From the NCBI GenBank assembly GCA_002327415.1, contig DCVU01000042.1:1-13420 (forward strand): 13,420 nt of DNA. The letters are read 5' to 3'. Shown here piece by piece: positions 1 through 6,521 of the stretch. The notes below the pieces were generated by a model. The model was not told the DNA's origin and did not search any database. It was given only the letters and a program-made list of their open reading frames with translations. Source of the stretch: Smithella sp. UBA2180 (GTDB taxonomy: Bacteria; Desulfobacterota; Syntrophia; Syntrophales; Smithellaceae). A program made the position numbers and the translations under genes. Numbering within the stretch: position 1 is the stretch's first letter; each line of letters begins with the position of its first letter.

Positions 1-88
1 GGCGACGCAGTTACCTTCAGCTATCGGGGGTGAGCATCCCCCGTGAGAGGACTTGCACCTCTCTGATCGCGCCTGCTCCCAGGCGCAC
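1..88 (-). mobile_element. Group II intron, 5' end of domain I (cut by window edge)
   Basis: Read on the minus strand from position 88, the sequence begins GTGCG, the usual group II intron 5' consensus (GUGYG). Three 6-bp hairpins follow directly: GCGCCT/AGGCGC (81-86 with 69-74), GAGAGG/CCTCTC (58-63 with 45-50, loop containing TGCAAGT) and CGGGGG/CCCCCG (38-43 with 25-30). The GTGCGCC start, the paired GGCGC and the 'GAGGTGCAAGTCCTC' block resemble the beginning of bacterial group II intron domain I. Insertion just after a stem-loop (91-110) is what class C introns are known to do. The intron-encoded reverse transcriptase and domains V/VI would lie left of the window, so intactness cannot be judged. 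The call rests on motif recognition only. Confidence 0.62.
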
Positions 89-90
89 GA

Positions 91-110
91 ATTCCCGCCT
101 TCGCGGGAAT
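91..110. repeat. Perfect 20-base hairpin, probable intron target
   Basis: ATTCCCGCCTTCGCGGGAAT is an 8-bp stem with a CTTC loop. It fits the ATTCCC-N8-GGGAAT pattern of widespread bacterial dispersed repeats (such as Neisseria dRS3) and is followed by GAC. A related but less perfect half occurs at 1075-1094. The group II intron 5' end begins two bases away on the minus strand. Confidence 0.7.
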
Positions 111-135
111 GACATAATTATAATTGCCTTTAATT

Positions 136-275
136 AGGCTTTTCAAAAATGTCCAGATGCAAGGCGCGCAAGAAGTGAGTCGCGAGGCGTATAACCTAAA
201 GGTCACACGTATTTTAATACGTTGAGCGACGCGCTTTGCAGCGCAACGCCGCAGATGGGCGTTTTTCAAAAGCCT
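136..275. repeat. 140-base inverted-repeat element A (MITE/REP-like)
   Basis: The ends form an imperfect 25-base terminal inverted repeat, about 20 of 25 matching (136-160 against 251-275, outermost eight bases AGGCTTTT identical). Inside is a small hairpin, CGTATT-TT-AATACG, at 208-221. A core of about 21 bases (151-171) recurs with two mismatches at 8334-8354 in element B; read on the minus strand it is TTGCGCGCCTTGC, one variable base, then TCTGG. The right end overlaps the 3' end of the nucleotidyltransferase gene and provides its last codons and TGA stop. No ORF of its own is visible, so it is non-autonomous. It may also act as a bidirectional 3'-end structure. Confidence 0.75.
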
Positions 276-979
276 GCTTGGTTTAATTTATTATACTTTT
301 CAATGGTCCCCACGTCATACCAACAGCCGTCATCTATAACTATACCGCCGACCGAGCGCGGATTTTCTTTTATCATATCCACCAGCGGAAAGACTATCGA
401 TTCGATTTTGCCCGCTGTCAGTCGTTTCAGGAAAGATTTCTCCACGATGTAAATTCCGGCAAAAAGGCAGCTCTTCACGCCTTGATTTTTTAAAATATGC
501 CGCATGTCGCAGACAAAACCGTCTTTATCAACATTGACATTGAGCAGAGGTCCGGTTGAACGCAGCGCCAATGTAACGGATGTGTTCACTTCAAAATGTT
601 TTCTAATAAGCAGTTCAATCGGCATGTTGGTAATGATGTCGCCGTTGTAAACGATGATGCGTTCGTCATCGGTAATCAGGTCTTCGATGTTTTTGATGCC
701 GCCCGCGGTATCCAGCAAAACCGGCTCATAACGAAACTTAATCGAAATGCCCTGCCAACTGCTATCAGGGAAGGCCTCTTTATATTTTTCCGCGCAGTGA
801 TGCGTATTGACAATAAATCGCTTCACGCCAATTGCCCGCAGATGCGCCATCGCATAAGTGATGATCGGACGTCCGCCAATCTCCAGAAGCGGCTTGGGCG
901 TGTTTTCAGTGAGCGGTCTGAGCCTTGTCCCCAGCCCCGCCCCTAATATGAATGCTGTGTTAATAGGTTTATTTTTCAT
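266..979 (-). CDS. MurU-like sugar-phosphate nucleotidyltransferase
   Basis: A 237-residue cytoplasmic enzyme expected to transfer a nucleoside monophosphate to a sugar 1-phosphate, forming an NDP-sugar and pyrophosphate. The N-terminus holds the nucleotide-binding signature GAGLGTRLRPLT (13-24) followed by TPKP (27-30). An NGD motif (112-114) supplies a metal-binding Asp, and YDVGT near the C-terminus (221-225) supplies the second. The length matches the short single-domain MurU/HddC/RmlA-like group, with no hexapeptide acetyltransferase tail. The neighbouring AmpG-like permease makes MurU (N-acetylmuramate 1-phosphate uridylyltransferase) the favoured reading; a mannose- or heptose-phosphate nucleotidyltransferase is the alternative. 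No good ribosome binding site is visible before the ATG. The final codons and the stop lie inside repeat element A. Confidence 0.85.
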   Translation of the reverse strand: MKNKPINTAFILGAGLGTRLRPLTENTPKPLLEIGGRPIITYAMAHLRAIGVKRFIVNTHHCAEKYKEAFPDSSWQGISIKFRYEPVLLDTAGGIKNIEDLITDDERIIVYNGDIITNMPIELLIRKHFEVNTSVTLALRSTGPLLNVNVDKDGFVCDMRHILKNQGVKSCLFAGIYIVEKSFLKRLTAGKIESIVFPLVDMIKENPRSVGGIVIDDGCWYDVGTIEKYNKLNQAGF

Positions 980-1024
980 ATTTTTTTACATCGTAAAATA
1001 AAATCAATCTTTCAAATTTTTTCT

Positions 1025-1097
1025 GTCATTACCCGACTTGATCGGGTAATCCATTATTATTAACTAAGTCCTGGATTCCCTCCTTCACGGGAATGAC
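1025..1097. repeat. Composite palindromic repeat (two hairpins)
   Basis: The 73-base unit is bounded by GTCATT and AATGAC. It contains a 9-bp stem (ATTACCCGA 1028-1036 with TCGGGTAAT 1042-1050, loop CTTGA) and a 6-bp stem (ATTCCC 1075-1080 with GGGAAT 1089-1094). It fills most of the gap between the permease and nucleotidyltransferase genes and is probably a dispersed REP/MITE-type repeat transcribed with them. Confidence 0.65.
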
Positions 1098-1113
1098 AAC
1101 TAATGGAGTCGCT

Positions 1114-2400
1114 CTAGCCTCGTGGTTCTTTCTTTAACTTTTTCCCATACTCCGGATCAATCGTCACCAGTGCCGCCACAATAAAGCCGGGAATGGTTGT
1201 AAATAAAATCCAGATGAAGAAATTTTGATAGCCCAGCATTTCCTGTATCCAGCCGCTGCCCATCGCGGGAATCATCATGCCCAGCGCCATAATGCCCGTG
1301 CCGATGGAATAAAATACGGTCTTATATTCGCCCTGCGCAACCATAATCATATACATTGTGTAAGCGGTGAACCCGAAACCGTAGCCGAATTTTTCCACCG
1401 CCACGGCGGAACCGATAAGGCATAAATTCGCCGGCTGATAATGCGACAGGTACACGAAAATCAAATCCGGCAGGTGCATAATCAGCACCATCGGCCACAG
1501 CCAGAATTTCAATCCTTTTTTATAAATAACATAGCCGCCCAAAAGCCCGCCCAGCATCAGCGCAATGACTCCTGCCGTGCCGTAAATGATGCCGATATCC
1601 TTCGTGGTCAGGCCCAAACCGCCCTTGTCTAACCCGTCGCGCAAAAACGGCACGACCATTTTAGTGAGTTGCGCCTCGGCAAACCGATAAAATAAAAAGA
1701 AGCTGATCACAATAAGAATATCTTTCCGCCGGAAAAACATGGTCAGAATGCGAAAATATTCCGCCAGAAAATTTTTTGATTTATCCCACGGCGCGCTGAT
1801 ATCCGCAACAGGTCGGGGCAGAGCAAAGAAATGATAGATAAACAAAGCCAGGAAAACAGCTGCGACTCCGATAAAGGAAAGCGACCAGGCGCGTGCAACA
1901 GGATAGCCGTAATTTTCCAGCACACCGGCCATAAACACCAGCCCGCCTTCGGCGGCAATGGTGGCAATACGGTAAAAAATAACGCGCACACCGACAAAGG
2001 CCGCCTGTTGTGGAGTATCTAGCCCCAGCATATAAAAGCCATCGGCCGCTATATCATGCGTGGCGGAGCTGAAGGCCATAATCCAAAGAATAGCCAGAGA
2101 GTAGCGCACAAAATTTGCCGCGGGCAAAGTCAGGGCAACGCAGGCCAGTGACGCGCCGATAGCCAACTGCATCGCCAGTATCCAGAAACGCTTGGTGCGG
2201 AAGATATCGACAAAAGGGCTCCAGAGAGGTTTGATTACCCAAGGAAGATAAAGCCAGCTTGTATAAAAAGCTATTTCGGTGTTGGAGAGTCCCAGATCTT
2301 TGTAAAGTACAACGCTGACGGCCATGGCAATCGTGTAGGGAATGCTTTCGGCCAGATAAAGGGTCGGCACCCATGCCCATGGACTCCGGCTCGTATTCAT
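1114..2400 (-). CDS. AmpG-like MFS permease (PAT family)
   Basis: A polytopic inner-membrane protein of about 428 residues, rich in hydrophobic helices and fitting 12 membrane segments. The N-terminal half carries WVPTLYLAESIPY, then an LYLPWVIKPLWSPFVD segment and later FSSATHDIAADGFY. These are typical of the peptide-acetyl-CoA/drug transporter branch of the MFS that includes the muropeptide permease AmpG and many 'AmpG-like' relatives. AmpG imports GlcNAc-anhydroMurNAc peptides for cell-wall recycling, which suits the flanking SpoIID and MurU-like genes; the substrate is inferred. I place the start at the second ATG (2400), which has AGGA six bases upstream (complement of 2407-2410). An in-frame ATG at 2427 would add nine residues but has only a weak purine-rich leader. 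The stop is TAG. Confidence 0.85.
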   Translation of the reverse strand: MNTSRSPWAWVPTLYLAESIPYTIAMAVSVVLYKDLGLSNTEIAFYTSWLYLPWVIKPLWSPFVDIFRTKRFWILAMQLAIGASLACVALTLPAANFVRYSLAILWIMAFSSATHDIAADGFYMLGLDTPQQAAFVGVRVIFYRIATIAAEGGLVFMAGVLENYGYPVARAWSLSFIGVAAVFLALFIYHFFALPRPVADISAPWDKSKNFLAEYFRILTMFFRRKDILIVISFFLFYRFAEAQLTKMVVPFLRDGLDKGGLGLTTKDIGIIYGTAGVIALMLGGLLGGYVIYKKGLKFWLWPMVLIMHLPDLIFVYLSHYQPANLCLIGSAVAVEKFGYGFGFTAYTMYMIMVAQGEYKTVFYSIGTGIMALGMMIPAMGSGWIQEMLGYQNFFIWILFTTIPGFIVAALVTIDPEYGKKLKKEPRG

Positions 2401-2452
2401 TACTGTTCCTGTTTTTGTTTCAGACATTAGCTTTCTCTTTTATGAATTATTT

Positions 2453-2551
2453 GTCACTTCGACCGAAAGGAGAAGTCTTAATTTATATAATTTTAAAGAT
2501 TCATCACCCGCCACTGGCGGATTTACCCTAAAGAGCACTTCACGGAATGAC
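2453..2551. repeat. Degenerate palindromic repeat region between spoIID-like and permease genes
   Basis: The gap 2401-2593 holds no gene. It starts with GTCACTTCGACCGAAAGGAG at 2453, a form common in dispersed bacterial repeats, and ends with CACTTCACGGAATGAC at 2536-2551. In the middle is a small hairpin, CCGCC-ACT-GGCGG (2508-2520). The ends are only roughly complementary, so this looks like a decayed or mosaic copy of the same class of repeat seen at 1025-1097. Confidence 0.45.
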
Positions 2552-2593
2552 AATTATTTTACGGCAAAATCTCCGCGTGGAAATAAAAACCAA

Positions 2594-3970
2594 TCAATAT
2601 AATTTTTTTATCTTTGCGCCGGTGAAGTAGTGTGTCAGTATTTCTTCGGCTTTAAACCCTTTGGACGCCATAACCGCCGCGCCGATCTGGCACAGACCCA
2701 CGCCATGCCCCCAGCCGCCGCCAATAAAAATTAAACGGCTGATTTCTCCGATCGCGTTTCGTTCCAAAGATATAACAAAAGCACTGCTTAAGAGATGGCT
2801 CTCCGATAGCCAGCGACGGATTTCCAGTTCCTTGCCGACGATCATTGTCTTTAGGGAGCCTTCAATTTTCAACCGGGAAATTCTGCCGGAGGGGCCGCGT
2901 TCCAGCGGAATTAAATTTCGCAGCGTACCGAAATCAATCCCTGATTTTTTCCGGATTATTTCTTCCAGTTCTTTTCGCTCGTAAATCACCTGCCAGCGAT
3001 AAAAGTCAGGCGTTTCCTGATCAAAGGCAGGCAAAATCTTACTTAACAATTCCAAGTCCTGCGTGTTGCAATAAGCTCGCGGCCTACCGGTCATCCATCG
3101 CATAGCTTCACCTTCCGAGCGAACAGGAGAGCGCTGATCAATGTCATCGCTCACATTTTTCAAATAATCATAATTTTTATCTTCCCACGCGGTTGCAAAA
3201 ATTTCCGTCTGCCCACCGCAGGATTTGTAATAGCGGGCGTCGCAGATTTCTCCGCCATGAATCAGAAAAAGTCCGCGGGTGTCTTCAATCGCCTGATGAA
3301 CATTATCGGAAATAATTCCGGTTATCCCCTGATAGCGCTGACAGTGGTCGTCGGCGCAGACATCAAATCCGTCGTGATCATTGACGTCCTGCCAGACGAT
3401 AATTTCATCTTCAGTTTTAAGTTGGGAAGAAAAACAGGCGGCGTTCTTTTTAGCCAGCATGGACACCAGCCAGCTGCGGGCGGTTACAGCCTGCGCCTTT
3501 AGAAATTCCAGCGGCGCGGCGGCGGACATCTCCGAAGAAATAACGCTTTCCAGATAATCCTCTAGAAGGATTTCGTTGATAAGATTAAAAGAAGAACCGG
3601 AAACGGTCGACAAAAACAAATCGCCGCGGAATGACTGCTCCTGAGTCCGCTGCCAGTGGAAATCAATGCCGATTTTCACATCGGACACGGTAAAAAAAGC
3701 GCCTTCTTCCGGCCTCAACAGAATTTCTTTCTGCCGGAACATTTCTTTGCCTTCGGAATCTCTAAGCACAACCTGACCGCTATCGGCCCTAACGGCAAAC
3801 CTGCCTTCCATCGTCCGGCCATCAGTCAACAAAAAAGGGCCGTTTAAAGTTATACGCGCCTCATTATAATTTTGCAGCAGGGCAACTCTAATTTCAGGTT
3901 CTTGATCAATCATGGATAGTTTTTTAGGAGCAAAAGCGAATAAAGTCAAGAAAGTTGTCCAGCAAAGCAA
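2594..3970 (-). CDS. SpoIID/LytB-domain protein (peptidoglycan lytic transglycosylase-like)
   Basis: 458 residues if started at the TTG at 3970. The SpoIID/LytB domain spans roughly 125-455. It has LLEDYLESVISSEM (135-148), with Glu147 at the place of the catalytic Glu of SpoIID, then FLKAQAVTARSWL (156-168), SCGGQTE (250-256) and the C-terminal GGGWGHGVGLCQIGA (417-431). SpoIID cleaves glycan strands lacking stem peptides; related proteins in Gram-negatives act in the envelope. From TTG the N-terminus (FLTLFAFAPKKLS) could be a short, poor signal or anchor. The ATG at 3913 (residue 20) gives a protein starting MIDQEPEIRV with no export signal. Neither start has a convincing ribosome binding site, so the start, and hence location, is open. 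It leads the minus-strand group with the AmpG-like and MurU-like genes. Confidence 0.85.
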   Translation of the reverse strand: MLCWTTFLTLFAFAPKKLSMIDQEPEIRVALLQNYNEARITLNGPFLLTDGRTMEGRFAVRADSGQVVLRDSEGKEMFRQKEILLRPEEGAFFTVSDVKIGIDFHWQRTQEQSFRGDLFLSTVSGSSFNLINEILLEDYLESVISSEMSAAAPLEFLKAQAVTARSWLVSMLAKKNAACFSSQLKTEDEIIVWQDVNDHDGFDVCADDHCQRYQGITGIISDNVHQAIEDTRGLFLIHGGEICDARYYKSCGGQTEIFATAWEDKNYDYLKNVSDDIDQRSPVRSEGEAMRWMTGRPRAYCNTQDLELLSKILPAFDQETPDFYRWQVIYERKELEEIIRKKSGIDFGTLRNLIPLERGPSGRISRLKIEGSLKTMIVGKELEIRRWLSESHLLSSAFVISLERNAIGEISRLIFIGGGWGHGVGLCQIGAAVMASKGFKAEEILTHYFTGAKIKKLY

Positions 3971-4009
3971 GCTTCAGTACGCTTTGCTTCTGACGCGGGG
4001 GTCTCATTA

Positions 4010-4038
4010 TTAATACTTGAATATCAATATTTTATAAT
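4010..4038 (+). promoter_or_regulatory. Sigma70-type promoter for the ATPase/J-HTH pair
   Basis: A perfect -10 box TATAAT (4033-4038) lies 17 bases after TTAATA (4010-4015, 4 of 6 consensus). Transcription would start near 4045, giving a leader of about 28 bases before the ATG at 4073, with GGATGG at 4064-4069 as a weak ribosome site. Confidence 0.5.
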
Positions 4039-4072
4039 GTATGACTCTCACAAATAATAAAATGGATGGCTT

Positions 4073-4993
4073 ATGGCGCATATCTGGCCAATTGGTGGAG
4101 GTAAAGGAGGATCCGGCAAAAGTTTTTTAGCCAGTTCTTTGGGACGTCTTTTAGCGAAGGCTGGTAAAAAAACTCTGTTGATTGATCTCGATCTGGGTGC
4201 GGCAAACCTGCATACTATGGTTGATGTCCCTTATCCGGAGAAATGTTTTTCCGATTTTATCACAAAAAAAATAAACTTATTGGAAGATACTGTTCTGACA
4301 ACCCCTTTCCCCAATCTTTCTTTGATCAGCGGCGCTCACGATAGTCTGGATATTGCCAACCTTCCCTATGAAAAAAAGATAAAAACTTTAAAGGCCATAT
4401 CCAAATTACAATACGAATATATCGTGCTGGATCTCGGCGCCGGCACCGCTTTCAACACGCTTGATTTTTTTCTGGCTTCCAGAAACGGCATATTTATCAC
4501 CACTCCGGAACCTACTTCCATTGAAAATGTTTACCGGCTGATGCGCTCCATTTACCTGCGCCGTATTCGGCATTATTTTTCCGTAACCGACTTCAAGGCG
4601 CTGGAGAAAAAGGTCAAACAACATCTAGGTGACGATTCATTCAACAAGCCGGAACATATTGTAGCGGTAATTAAAAAAGAATATCCGGAAAAGTACGCGT
4701 TGATCAAAAAGGATTTCAACTCTTTCAGCTTCAAACTTATTCTCAACCAATTGCGCAAACAGGACAATGTGGATCTTGGTTTACAGATATGCAAAATTAT
4801 CAAAAAGCATCTGGGCATTAGCGTTGATTTTGCCGGCAACATCGCCTACGACGAGCATGTCCACGACGCCATTTGCCAGCGGGTATGTTTTCTGGACCGT
4901 TATCCCCACACACGCGCCGCCAATGACTTGCGCGAATTGAATAAAAAGATTGGCGATTCCTTCGGCGAACAACTGATGCTTAACTATCTTTAG
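4073..4993 (+). CDS. MinD/ParA-family P-loop ATPase (FlhG/MinD-like)
   Basis: A 306-residue cytoplasmic ATPase of the deviant Walker A class, which positions cellular structures by ATP-dependent dimerisation. The deviant Walker A motif GGGKGGSGKS is at 8-17, with signature Lys11 and P-loop Lys16. The Walker A' segment LLIDLDLGAANLH (35-47) contains Asp40, and Walker B is YIVLDLGAG (116-124) with Asp120. Unlike compact MinD, it has a charged stretch of about 70 residues after the SIENVYRL segment (around 158-230), before the strand that reads FKLILNQL. No clear MinD-type C-terminal amphipathic targeting helix is seen. It is followed after 16 bases by the J/HTH protein, which probably acts with it. 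The role is unproven; flagellar, pilus or secretion-system placement are all possible. Confidence 0.85.
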   Translation: MAHIWPIGGGKGGSGKSFLASSLGRLLAKAGKKTLLIDLDLGAANLHTMVDVPYPEKCFSDFITKKINLLEDTVLTTPFPNLSLISGAHDSLDIANLPYEKKIKTLKAISKLQYEYIVLDLGAGTAFNTLDFFLASRNGIFITTPEPTSIENVYRLMRSIYLRRIRHYFSVTDFKALEKKVKQHLGDDSFNKPEHIVAVIKKEYPEKYALIKKDFNSFSFKLILNQLRKQDNVDLGLQICKIIKKHLGISVDFAGNIAYDEHVHDAICQRVCFLDRYPHTRAANDLRELNKKIGDSFGEQLMLNYL

Positions 4994-5009
4994 AAATATG
5001 AGGCCCTGA

Positions 5010-5663
5010 ATGCAAAAAGATTTCGCCCAGTTGAATTATTACGAAATGCTGGATATTAAACCGGATGCGACAGCCCTGGAAATTCGTGGAGCTTACAATT
5101 CCGCATTGCAGATGTATCAGTCCGATTCACTGGTCAGTTATTCTTTTTTTTCACAGAAAGAAAGAAAAGAAATACTTGCTCATCTGGAAAAATCTTACTC
5201 TACGCTCATCAATGAAAAAGAAAGAGAAATCTACGACAACGAACTTATCCGGTTGGGAGTTATCCAGGCTACGGAGAAAAAAGCGGCAGTTAAAGGTCCT
5301 GTAAGTATTTTTGATATTAACCGACAAAAGGATACCTTCGGCATGATGAAGGCTAACAATGCTGAATTAAAAGCAAAAATCTCCCGGAATCAGCGTATCA
5401 GGGAAATCATTTCCCAACAGGAGATAAGAGGCGCCGATCTTAAGGAAATACGAAGCGAACTGGGCGTTGCTATTGAAACAATTCATCAGCAAACAAAAAT
5501 CCGGCTCGATTATCTGAATTGGATAGAGGATGATAAAATAGAAAAGTTACCGGCGGCTGTTTTTATCAAAGGTTTCATAAAGTCCTACTTAAAATGCCTT
5601 TGCATTGAACCGGCCGATGAAATTACCACCCGTTACATGAATTATCCGGGGCGTAAAAATTAG
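5010..5663 (+). CDS. Degenerate J-domain plus RodZ-like helix-turn-helix protein
   Basis: 217 residues with no signal peptide or membrane segment. Residues about 9-75 look like a DnaJ J-domain (YYEMLDIKPDATALEIRGAY at the start, a helix ending EKEREIYDNEL). The diagnostic HPD tripeptide is absent; the equivalent stretch reads MYQSDS, so Hsp70 stimulation is unlikely. Residues 130-209 match the N-terminal Cro/CI-type domain of RodZ (HTH_25): LKEIRSELGVAIETIHQQTK, then YLNWIEDDKIEKLP and FIKGFIKSYLKCL. RodZ normally continues into a membrane helix and periplasmic domain, both missing here. GAGG (5000-5003) lies six bases before the ATG. It is co-transcribed with the MinD-like ATPase and is perhaps its adaptor. 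The fusion is recognisable; the function is not known to me. Confidence 0.75.
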   Translation: MQKDFAQLNYYEMLDIKPDATALEIRGAYNSALQMYQSDSLVSYSFFSQKERKEILAHLEKSYSTLINEKEREIYDNELIRLGVIQATEKKAAVKGPVSIFDINRQKDTFGMMKANNAELKAKISRNQRIREIISQQEIRGADLKEIRSELGVAIETIHQQTKIRLDYLNWIEDDKIEKLPAAVFIKGFIKSYLKCLCIEPADEITTRYMNYPGRKN

Positions 5664-5664
5664 A

Positions 5665-5692
5665 TTGACAGGCCATGCCTTTGATGTACATT
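5665..5692 (+). promoter_or_regulatory. Possible promoter for the FN3 lipoprotein gene
   Basis: A perfect -35 box TTGACA (5665-5670) starts two bases after the J/HTH stop codon and is followed after 16 bases by TACATT (5687-5692). The rest of the AT-rich gap to 5834 shows no gene and no strong terminator. A weaker pair, TTGAAA (5761-5766) and TACAGT (5784-5789), is an alternative. Confidence 0.35.
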
Positions 5693-5834
5693 ATTCATTC
5701 ATAATCATTAGTTATAAATATTTTTTAATGCTGAATTTTATTCTTATATTTTCAATATTTTTGAAAAATCGACGCTTCAAGCATACAGTTACATAAGAAG
5801 ATTTATTAATGAAATAATTATCAGCATATTTATT

Positions 5835-6521
5835 ATGTTGAGCTTGATCATAATTTTCATATCCGCCTGCGGTTCCAAGAAGGACGATACAGTGGTTGCG
5901 GCTTCAAAGGTGTCAATCTCGACATTGCAATTAAGGGCTGATGCTGACTCTGGTGATGAACAAGTCACGCTGGACTGGCAGATGTTAGCAGGCGCCGCCT
6001 CCTACAATATTTACTATATCGAGAACACTACCCAACCCGGTTCTGCGGTAATGAAAACCTCTGGAACACCAATCATCGGCTTGATTGGCCCGCGCCACAC
6101 CATAAGCCTTGCTAACGGTTCGACGTATTGGTTTGCCTTTTCAGCCGTAATTGGCGGCGTTGAAAGCGATTTGTCGGTAATAATACCCGCTACGCCAACC
6201 AAAAACTATCCGCCACAAGCCCCCAAGAATGTCCGCGTCAAGGCGGGAGTCAGACAGGTCACTGTCACCTGGAGCCCCGTTACCGATCCTGACCATTACC
6301 TTCTTTATTGCTACTGGATGGAAGGACTAAACGTTGGTGAAGGCACAATTGAGATTCCTGGACAGGCCAGCCACCTGCAAATTGTCGACTCGACTACGAT
6401 CAACTGGACCATCGGAGAAGACGTTGGGACAACAAACGGTCTTAAAAATACCAGGACTTATTACTTCTGGATATATGCCTTGACTGGTGATGTTTCCAGC
6501 AGTTCTTCCTTTGTGGCTTAG
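5835..6521 (+). CDS. Lipoprotein with fibronectin type III-like domains, 5' part of an interrupted gene
   Basis: Translation from the ATG at 5835 begins MLSLIIIFISACGSKK, a lipoprotein signal with lipobox ISAC, so Cys12 would be lipidated and the protein anchored at the cell envelope. Two fibronectin type III-like beta-sandwich repeats follow, roughly 28-110 and 114-228. Each opens with a pattern like VTLDWQM or VTVTWSPV, contains a YNIYY/YLLYCY strand and ends with a TYWFAFSAV/TYYFWIYAL strand. The frame ends at a TAG (6519-6521), but the same frame continues at once into a third such domain, so this is probably the front of a truncated gene. The chosen start has no upstream ribosome site and no basic residues before the hydrophobic core. 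A good AAGAAG site precedes a different ATG (5809) that reads only MK before a stop. Function unknown; FN3 lipoproteins often bind surface or extracellular ligands. Confidence 0.6.
   Translation: MLSLIIIFISACGSKKDDTVVAASKVSISTLQLRADADSGDEQVTLDWQMLAGAASYNIYYIENTTQPGSAVMKTSGTPIIGLIGPRHTISLANGSTYWFAFSAVIGGVESDLSVIIPATPTKNYPPQAPKNVRVKAGVRQVTVTWSPVTDPDHYLLYCYWMEGLNVGEGTIEIPGQASHLQIVDSTTINWTIGEDVGTTNGLKNTRTYYFWIYALTGDVSSSSSFVA

Noticed and set aside
45..63. tRNA-like or short RNA hairpin on the minus strand
   Set aside because: The stem with the TGCAAGT loop is part of three consecutive hairpins after a GTGCG start; there is no acceptor stem, anticodon arm or T-loop motif, so the intron reading fits better.
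21..269. Minus-strand ORF of 82 codons
   Set aside because: It runs through repeat element A, the hairpin and the intron 5' end, with low-complexity, repeat-derived protein; no ribosome site or family resemblance.
1743..1997. Minus-strand ORF inside the permease gene, and other ORFs on both strands over genes
   Set aside because: They lie in alternative frames of clearly recognisable genes, lack ribosome sites and show no domain-like content.
3961..3988. Hairpin AGCAAAGC/GCTTTGCT near the SpoIID start as a regulatory element
   Set aside because: The 8-bp stem with a 12-base loop overlaps the uncertain TTG start, but nothing else supports regulation and it may be chance.
5010..5240. Functional DnaJ co-chaperone
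   Set aside because: The HPD tripeptide needed to stimulate Hsp70 is missing, and the rest of the protein lacks DnaJ's Gly/Phe and zinc regions.
5668..5682. Terminator after the J/HTH gene (AGGC-CAT-GCCT)
   Set aside because: The stem is only four base pairs and no T-run follows.
6519..6521. Pyrrolysine at the TAG of the FN3 gene
   Set aside because: Two other genes here end in TAG, the context would suit Gln from CAG, and FN3 proteins are not known pyrrolysine users; kept only as a remote check.
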